Part shown: positions 6,230 through 10,698 of the stretch, in pieces
Layout of the letters: each line of letters opens with the position of its first letter
Position numbering within the stretch: position 1 is the stretch's first letter
Assembly (NCBI GenBank): GCA_023428035.1
Contig: JAEYZO010000532.1
Span: 1 to 10,698 of the forward strand
Source of the DNA: Pseudomonadota bacterium
Lineage (GTDB): Bacteria > Myxococcota_A > Polyangia > Polyangiales > Ga0077539
Direction: 5' to 3'
DNA length: 10,698 bases
The notes under the pieces: model-generated
The model's database searches: none
Told to the model about the DNA's origin: nothing
The model's input: only the letters and a program-made list of their open reading frames with translations
Made by a program: the position numbers and the translations under genes

Positions 6230-6964
6230 ATGTCGTTGGTGTTGCAGGACATTGATGCGCGAGTAAGCAAGGCCGTAGCGCACTACTGGGAGACGCTCGA
6301 GGCGCAAGAGCGACGCCAGAGGCGAGGTAGCGCCGACCGAGGGCGCAGGGCCGCTGTCACAGGCGGCAAGCAGATGGCAGGTTTCTGTGCGCTGGTGAAT
6401 CAGCTCTTGATCGAAAACGGGGTGCCCGAAGCGCACATATTCACGCAGCGGTACCTTGAACTCCCGGGATACTTCAGGCCCACGAAATCCTGGGACATGC
6501 TGGTGATTCACGATGGGCAGCTCATCGCGGCGTTGGAGTTCAAGTCGCAGCGAGGTCCCTCGTTTGGCAACAACTTCAACAACCGGACAGAAGAGGCCAT
6601 CGGCACGGCCGTAGACCTCTGGACGGCATACCGAGAAGAAGCATTTGGGAGGGGACACCCGCGGCCCTGGCTCGGGTGGGTCATGCTCGTGGAAGATTGC
6701 CCGCAGTCCTCTCGCCCGGTGCAGGTCGAGCGACCGCATTTCGACCCCTTCCCCGAGTTCGAGAACGCCTCGTACGCGCGCCGCTATGAGATCCTCCTGC
6801 GAAAGCTCAAGCTCGAGAAGCTCTACGACGGCGCTGCGTTCCTGCTGTCTACAGCGACGCAGGGGCCTCATGGTACCTACGTCGAGCCCGCGATCGACCT
6901 GAGCATGCGACGGCTGCTCGCCGGCCTCGCCGGTCACGCCGTCGCCGCCGCGGCGGGTGCGTGA
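6230..6964 (+). CDS. XhoI/PaeR7I-family type II restriction endonuclease
   Basis: The ATG at 6230 gives 244 residues, close to the roughly 246 of PaeR7I as I remember it. An in-frame TTG at 6176 would only add an unlikely 18-residue leader. The protein matches the XhoI family over its length. The PD-(D/E)XK-type catalytic residues are probably D89 in KSWDML and E103/K105 in ALEFKSQ. The strongly conserved GPSFGNNFNNRTEEAIGTA (109-127) and DLWTAYREEAF blocks follow. Members of this family cut CTCGAG, so that is the predicted target here, with the adjacent methylase protecting it. The gene overlaps the methyltransferase gene by four bases (GTGA), indicating one transcript and coupled translation. 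GC is lower than in the neighbouring genes and includes codons such as ATA and AAA that are scarce around it, pointing to transfer. The weakest point is the specificity, which is inferred from family only. Confidence 0.88.
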   Translation: MSLVLQDIDARVSKAVAHYWETLEAQERRQRRGSADRGRRAAVTGGKQMAGFCALVNQLLIENGVPEAHIFTQRYLELPGYFRPTKSWDMLVIHDGQLIAALEFKSQRGPSFGNNFNNRTEEAIGTAVDLWTAYREEAFGRGHPRPWLGWVMLVEDCPQSSRPVQVERPHFDPFPEFENASYARRYEILLRKLKLEKLYDGAAFLLSTATQGPHGTYVEPAIDLSMRRLLAGLAGHAVAAAAGA

Positions 6965-8658
6965 TCGTGTCGACGCAACTCCCGCTCGACCTGCCGGCCT
7001 CGTTCTCTGACGACGCGTACGCGTACGGCGCCCGCGCGAGCGGCGAAGCTCACGGCGTGGTTCTCACCCGGCGTCACGTCGCCGAGTTCATGCTCGACCT
7101 CGCGGGCTACTCCGCGGACCGAGACCTGACCACGCTCAGGCTTCTGGAGCCGGCGTGCGGGGTCGGCGCGTTCCTGGTTCCCGCCGTCGAGAGGCTGCTC
7201 GCTTCCGCGAAGCGAGCCAGCCGCGACGTCGCTTCGCTCCACGGGGCGATACGCGCCTTCGACATCGACGACGCACACGTCGTCGCCTCTCGCGAGGCCG
7301 TACGCGCGACGCTCAAGGCGCACGGAGTATCCGAAGGCGTCGCTCACGACCTCGCGAGCCGGTGGGTGACGCGGGGTGATTTTCTCCTCGCCCCGATGTC
7401 GTCAGACATCGACGTGGTCATCGGGAACCCCCCCTACGTACGCATCGAGCAGGTCGCGCCTCTCCTACAAGCCGAGTACCGCCGCCGCTACTCCACGCTG
7501 TTCGACCGCGCCGACCTGTACGTCGCGTTCATCGAGCGGAGCCTGACGCTGCTCGGGCCGGGAGGGGTGCTCTGCTTCGTCTGCGCGGACCGCTGGGTGC
7601 TGAATCGATACGGCGCGCCGCTCAGGGCGATGATCAACGCCAGCTTTCGAGTCAACTGGTACATCGACCTGCACTCCGCGTCGCCGTTCGAGTCGGAAGT
7701 GATCGCGTACCCCTCGATCTTCTCGCTGAGCCCAGGGCGCGGAGGCCCCGTCCTCGTCGGGAGGATGCGATCGGCGTCCCCCGAGGAGTGCGACGAGTTC
7801 AGGGCAGCGTGGCGCGCCGAGGGCGCGTCAACCGTCGACGTCGAGAGTTACCACTCCTGGTTCGAGGGCGACGCGCCGTGGGTGCTCAGCTCCTCGGAGC
7901 ACCTCGCGGTGCTTCGACACCTTGAGAGTTCGAACCATCCCCTGGAGGCTGACGGGCAGACGCGCGTCGGCATCGGAGTCGCCACCGGCTGCGACGAGGT
8001 GTTCGTCGTCGGTGAGTCCACCGACATCGAGCCTGATCGCCTTGTGCCGTTGGCGATGCGCGCCGACATCCACGAAGGGCGCGTTCATGACTCTGGCCGC
8101 CGGGTGATCAACACGTTCAGCGACGAAGGGGGAGTCGTCGACCTCGCGAAGTACCCAAGGCTCGCGCGTCACCTTCGAGCCCACGGCGCGAAGGTGCGCC
8201 AGCGTCACGTCGCGCGACGAAATCCGGCCGCGTGGTATCGCACGATCGACCGTGTGTACCCTGCTCTCGTAGCGACGCCGAAGCTGCTGATCCCCGACAT
8301 CGCCGGATCGAACGAGGTGGCCTACGACCCAGGGCGCTTTCACCCGCACCACAATCTCTACTTCGTGACCTCGACCGCCTGGGACCTGGAGGTGCTCGGC
8401 GCGCTCCTAAGCTCTCGCGTCGCTCTGTTCTTCGTGTGGTCCTACGCGGTCAAGATGCGTGGCGGCTACCTGCGCTTCCAAGCCCAGTACCTCCGGCGTA
8501 TCCATGTCCCGCGCCCCTCCTGTATCCCCGTGGAGGTCAACGACGGCCTGCGCGACGCGTTCCGTCGCAGGGACTTCAGGGCCATCGACGCCCTCGCCCT
8601 CCGCGCCTTCAACCTGCCGAGTCTGCCGGACTTCGACTTCGTCGATACGCGTCGGTAA
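6961..8658 (+). CDS. Gamma-type N6-adenine DNA methyltransferase (XhoI/PaeR7I-type partner)
   Basis: This 565-residue protein transfers a methyl group from S-adenosylmethionine to adenine N6, presumably within CTCGAG. Motif X-like HGVVLTRRHVAEFML is at 31-45, the SAM-binding motif I LLEPACGVGAFL at 61-72, and catalytic motif IV IGNPPYVRIEQ at 154-164. The order X-I-IV with a C-terminal half of about 300 residues is that of gamma-class methylases, whose C-terminal half (about 330-545 here, with RMRGGYLRFQAQYLRRIHVP-like sequence near its end) recognises DNA. The start is GTG at 6961, overlapping the endonuclease stop as GTGA. A second in-frame GTG lies two codons later. The right direct repeat begins only seven bases after the stop codon. 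Translation probably depends on ribosomes that finish the endonuclease, unless an internal promoter exists, and I could not identify one. Confidence 0.87.
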   Translation: MIVSTQLPLDLPASFSDDAYAYGARASGEAHGVVLTRRHVAEFMLDLAGYSADRDLTTLRLLEPACGVGAFLVPAVERLLASAKRASRDVASLHGAIRAFDIDDAHVVASREAVRATLKAHGVSEGVAHDLASRWVTRGDFLLAPMSSDIDVVIGNPPYVRIEQVAPLLQAEYRRRYSTLFDRADLYVAFIERSLTLLGPGGVLCFVCADRWVLNRYGAPLRAMINASFRVNWYIDLHSASPFESEVIAYPSIFSLSPGRGGPVLVGRMRSASPEECDEFRAAWRAEGASTVDVESYHSWFEGDAPWVLSSSEHLAVLRHLESSNHPLEADGQTRVGIGVATGCDEVFVVGESTDIEPDRLVPLAMRADIHEGRVHDSGRRVINTFSDEGGVVDLAKYPRLARHLRAHGAKVRQRHVARRNPAAWYRTIDRVYPALVATPKLLIPDIAGSNEVAYDPGRFHPHHNLYFVTSTAWDLEVLGALLSSRVALFFVWSYAVKMRGGYLRFQAQYLRRIHVPRPSCIPVEVNDGLRDAFRRRDFRAIDALALRAFNLPSLPDFDFVDTRR

Positions 8659-8663
8659 CGCTG

Positions 8664-8783
8664 ATGCCAGACGTATCGGTCCACGGGGGCTGCGACGCGC
8701 GCCCGAGGGGGACGCGCGGCGGGGCGTGGGTGGTGGGTTTGCTGCGGGCGGCGGGGGGGGCGCGGCGACGGCGACGTCGGTAG
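8664..8783 (+). pseudogene. Orphan MYXO-CTERM tail, remnant of a surface-protein gene
   Basis: An ATG at 8664 opens a 39-codon frame that reads MPDVSVHGGCDARPRGTRGG, then a hydrophobic stretch and six Arg. It is the same frame as the end of the muramidase but with no export signal or catalytic domain. Compared with the functional tail, Ser becomes Arg, one Val becomes Leu, one Leu becomes Arg and one Val becomes Gly. The Leu-to-Arg change sits inside the membrane segment. The frame starts six bases after the methylase stop, so reinitiation could express it, but it looks like a decaying displaced gene end. Confidence 0.65.
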
Positions 8784-8786
8784 GCG
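8666..8786 (+). repeat. Right copy of 121-bp direct repeat
   Basis: This copy pairs base for base with 6037-6157 (8 mismatches, no gaps). It ends exactly before the stop codon of the convergent repeat-protein gene (CTA on the plus strand at 8787-8789). The shared end GACGTCGGTAGGCG is unchanged, so the muramidase stop codon TAG is still recognisable at 8781-8783. Confidence 0.93.
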
Positions 8787-9884
8787 CTACTGGATCGACT
8801 GCTGCTTGGCCTGCTCGATCATCTCGTACTCGCGCTCGAAGAGGACGCGCTGGTCGGTGACGATCTGCAGGTTGCGGGTGTTCTGCTCGGTGGGCTCGGC
8901 CCGGCCGAGGTCGCGCATCTGCCGACCGATCTCGGCGAGGGCGTCGCAGATGTTGGTGAGCGTCTCGAGGCTGCGGGTCTTGCGGTCCTGCCCCGCGAAG
9001 TTCTTGCGGTACTCCTCGAAGACCTCGTTGGCCGCGCCGCCGAGCATCCCCTGGAGGTCCGCGAAGCGCGTGCCCTCCCTCGCCTTGCGGATCTCCTCGA
9101 GCTCGGTCTTGTAGGTGCCGAGGCTCTGCGTCACGACCTCGATGTTCTGCAGGTGCCACTCGTCGCGCAGGCCGCCCTCGCGCAGCGCGATCATCCGCTC
9201 GAGCACCTGCTCCAGGCTGTCGACCATGCGCTGGATGAGCCCGGGCCGCCGCGTCTGCCGGGCCTTGCCCGCGAACTGCGCCTCGTAGATCTTGAACTGG
9301 CCGTTGGCGACCTCGCCCAGGGTGCCGGCCCGCTCCTGCGCGGTGCCCATCGCGCGCGCCTCGATGATCTCGCCGCGCTCGGCCCGGTACATCTTCAGGT
9401 TCTCGCGCACCACGTCGAGGTCCTGCTGGGCGCCCACGTCCGAGGGGAGGCCCGGGGCGAGCTCGGCCATCGCCTCCTCGATCGACTCCAGGTCGTCGAT
9501 CATCTCCGCGAGGAGCCCGAGGTCGCGGGTGTTGCGCGCCTGCCCCGCGAAGTGCCGGTGGTACTTCGCGAAGGTGAGGTTCGCCTCGGTGCGCAGCGCC
9601 GAGAAGTCCTCGAAGTCCGCGCCCAGGCCCTTGGCCTGCTGGATCGCCTGGCGCTCGGTCTGGTAGAGCCCGACGGCCTCGCGGGCCGTCTTCTCGGTCT
9701 CCTCGCGGTCCTTCGAGCGGGGGAGCTTCTCGAGGTCGCCCAGCGCCGCCCGGGCGCGCTTGATGAGGTCGTCGAGGTCGGAGACGTCCCGCGTCACGCG
9801 GGAGTGACCCGCGAAGCGGGCGTCGTAGGCCTGGGAGAGCTGGTCGAGCTCCAGCTTGATCTGCGCGAGCGTTCGGTTCGCCAT
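8787..9884 (-). CDS. Protein of four ~92-residue helical repeats (FAG-x2-R-x-TR signature)
   Basis: I do not recognise the family. The 365 residues are almost entirely charged helix-forming sequence with no signal peptide or membrane segment, so it is probably cytoplasmic. Four repeats are plain. FAGHSRVTR, FAGQARNTR, FAGKARQTR and FAGQDRKTR begin at residues 24, 112, 204 and 296. Each is preceded by an aromatic (Y20, Y108, Y200, Y292) and followed by a helix with L..M.D.L..I-type spacing. A second helix carries Y/F-x2-E-x3-I-x2-A (Y74, Y166, Y258, F349). The spacing is thus 88-92 residues. Between the two halves lies an N-rich or D-rich turn. The gene lies 13 bases after the acyltransferase gene, probably in one transcript, with no obvious Shine-Dalgarno. 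Its stop codon abuts the right direct repeat. A scaffold or filament-binding role is possible but unproven. Confidence 0.85.
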   Translation of the reverse strand: MANRTLAQIKLELDQLSQAYDARFAGHSRVTRDVSDLDDLIKRARAALGDLEKLPRSKDREETEKTAREAVGLYQTERQAIQQAKGLGADFEDFSALRTEANLTFAKYHRHFAGQARNTRDLGLLAEMIDDLESIEEAMAELAPGLPSDVGAQQDLDVVRENLKMYRAERGEIIEARAMGTAQERAGTLGEVANGQFKIYEAQFAGKARQTRRPGLIQRMVDSLEQVLERMIALREGGLRDEWHLQNIEVVTQSLGTYKTELEEIRKAREGTRFADLQGMLGGAANEVFEEYRKNFAGQDRKTRSLETLTNICDALAEIGRQMRDLGRAEPTEQNTRNLQIVTDQRVLFEREYEMIEQAKQQSIQ

Positions 9885-9897
9885 AGGGGCGCGGAAG

Positions 9898-10566
9898 CTA
9901 CCGCCAACCCATCCCGTGGAGCAAACCCCTCAAGCGCCCGCGCACCCCCCGGCCGAAGCTCCTCGGCCGCTCCGGGGTCTCTCCCGCGGGGCGGAACGCG
10001 ATGTTGTTGAACGCGTCGGGGATGCACGCCGTGATGCGCGCGTAGAACTCCCTGATCCGCGCGGCGTCGGCCTCGATGTCGCCCGTCGGCTTGATGAGCG
10101 GCCCCACGCCCCCTCGCTTGCGGCGGTAGTCCAGGTAGCCCAGCGCGATCGGCACGTCGGCGGTCTTCGCGATCCAGTAGAAGCCCGACTTCCAGTACTG
10201 CCGCTTCGAGCGCGTGCCCTCCGGCGCGATGACCAGGATCACCCGCTCCTTCGAGCGGATGTAGTCGGCCATCTGCTGCACCTGGTCCTTCGACTGCCGA
10301 CGGTCGACGGGCACGCCCCCGAGCCGTCGGTAGAAGGGCCCGAGCGGGCCCTCGAAGAGCGTGTGCTTGCCGATCCACACGATCTCGAGGCCCGTGACCC
10401 AGCCCACGCCCAGCGTGATCGGCAGGTCCCAGTTCGACGTGTGCGGCGCCGCGATCAGCACGTAGCGCGGCGCGTCGGGGAGCACCCCCTCCTCGCGCCA
10501 CCCCAGCGCCGAGAGCACCACGCGACCGATCCAGTACTGCACCCGCGACGGCTTGATGGGATCCAT
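9898..10566 (-). CDS. PlsC-like lysophospholipid (LPLAT) acyltransferase
   Basis: The ATG at 10566 gives 222 residues beginning MDPIKPSRVQYWIGR. A TTG at 10608 would add 14 poorly hydrophobic residues, and neither start has a convincing Shine-Dalgarno. The LPLAT acyltransferase motifs are clear. The HX4D catalytic motif is HTSNWD (H42, D47), the substrate-binding block is GKHTLFEGPLGPFYRRLGG (67-85), and the third motif is PEGTRS (115-120), followed by the typical Lys-rich segment and VPIALGYLDY. Such enzymes transfer an acyl chain from acyl-CoA or acyl-ACP to lysophosphatidate or a related lipid at the inner membrane. The substrate of this short, membrane-segment-free type is not fixed by sequence. 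It heads a probable two-gene operon with the repeat-protein gene and is divergent from the gene entering at the right edge. Confidence 0.85.
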   Translation of the reverse strand: MDPIKPSRVQYWIGRVVLSALGWREEGVLPDAPRYVLIAAPHTSNWDLPITLGVGWVTGLEIVWIGKHTLFEGPLGPFYRRLGGVPVDRRQSKDQVQQMADYIRSKERVILVIAPEGTRSKRQYWKSGFYWIAKTADVPIALGYLDYRRKRGGVGPLIKPTGDIEADAARIREFYARITACIPDAFNNIAFRPAGETPERPRSFGRGVRGRLRGLLHGMGWR

Positions 10567-10661
10567 GACGTCGCCGATGTCGGTATCGTGATCGGCCCTC
10601 CAGCGCAACGACCCCGCAGCCCTTCGCGGCGCCCCTGGTTCGCTGTACGGTCCCGCGCCCC

Positions 10662-10698
10662 ATGCGCTCCGTCGTCGCCCTCGTCGCCCTCATCGCCC
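10662..10698 (+). CDS. Start of an exported-protein gene, cut by the window edge
   Basis: The last 37 bases open an ATG frame reading MRSVVALVALIA, a charged residue followed by a hydrophobic run, as at the start of a signal peptide. It is divergent from the acyltransferase gene, and the 95 bp between them would hold both promoters. There is no strong Shine-Dalgarno. Nothing can be said of the function from so few codons. Confidence 0.45.
   Translation, partial: MRSVVALVALIA

Larger units (their letters stand above)
6158..8786. mobile_element. Putative 2.6-kb restriction-modification module bounded by direct repeats
   Basis: The two restriction-modification genes plus the second copy of the muramidase 3' end form a 2629-bp unit. 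If removed by recombination between the repeats, it would leave the muramidase gene next to the convergent repeat-protein gene with three bases (GCG) between the two stop codons. The interior is lower in GC than its surroundings: hand counts give about 57% at 6361-6540 and 58% at 7621-7680, against 73% at 4981-5040. No integrase, transposase, terminal inverted repeat or tRNA is present. Insertion could therefore have been by homologous recombination through the sorting-tail DNA, or by an integrase acting in trans. The exact boundaries within the repeats cannot be fixed from one sequence. Confidence 0.62.

Noticed and set aside
6037..8786. Integron-style gene cassette with attC sites
   Set aside because: The repeats are nearly identical coding DNA. 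I saw no paired R-box motifs and no integrase. Small GC-rich dyads inside them are expected from base composition.
6158..8786. Insertion sequence or transposon
   Set aside because: No transposase frame and no terminal inverted repeats. The flanking direct repeats are far longer than target-site duplications.
1..10698. tRNA, rRNA or vault-RNA-like genes
   Set aside because: I saw no cloverleaf, conserved rRNA segments or polymerase III box-like pair. None can be supported from the sequence.

Overview
The window looks like a chromosomal segment of a high-GC myxobacterium. GC is about 70% by eye, third codon positions are strongly G/C, and the muramidase gene ends in a MYXO-CTERM-type tail (Gly-Gly-Cys, a short hydrophobic stretch, then six Arg), a sorting signal typical of Myxococcota. 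I cannot name the species.

Layout, left to right. A gene on the minus strand (17-2473) encodes a full-length bacterial homologue of the eukaryotic major vault protein: N-terminal beta repeats, an SPFH-like shoulder, a long cap helix and a cap tail. It diverges from a plus-strand VTT (TVP38/TMEM64/DedA-like) membrane protein gene (2611-3333). The convergent space behind the membrane gene (3334-3819) carries an array of ten imperfect 22-bp palindromic units (3414-3633) and a possible gene stub. A small GFA-like zinc-site protein (3820-4422, minus) follows. It is divergent from a GH25 muramidase lipoprotein gene (4529-6154, plus) that ends in the MYXO-CTERM tail.

Downstream lies a compact type II restriction-modification pair: an XhoI/PaeR7I-family endonuclease (6230-6964) and an overlapping gamma-type N6-adenine methyltransferase (6961-8658). 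These two genes are visibly lower in GC than their surroundings. They are bracketed by a gap-free direct repeat of 121 bp (6037-6157 and 8666-8786, 113 of 121 identical), which is the MYXO-CTERM-coding 3' end of the muramidase gene. The right copy is an orphan tail with substitutions that spoil its membrane segment. The simplest reading is that a 2629-bp restriction-modification module was inserted at, and duplicated, the sorting-signal-coding end of a surface-protein gene. No integrase or transposase is present.

To the right, on the minus strand, a PlsC-like acyltransferase gene (9898-10566) is followed after 13 bases by a gene for a protein built of four helical repeats of about 92 residues with an FAG-x2-R-x-TR signature (8787-9884). 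These two probably form an operon. The first codons of a plus-strand gene with a signal-peptide-like start (10662 onward) run off the right edge.

The restriction pair is a self-contained unit: the nuclease should cut CTCGAG and the methylase should protect it. I see no direct functional link among the vault homologue, the muramidase and the repeat protein beyond proximity.
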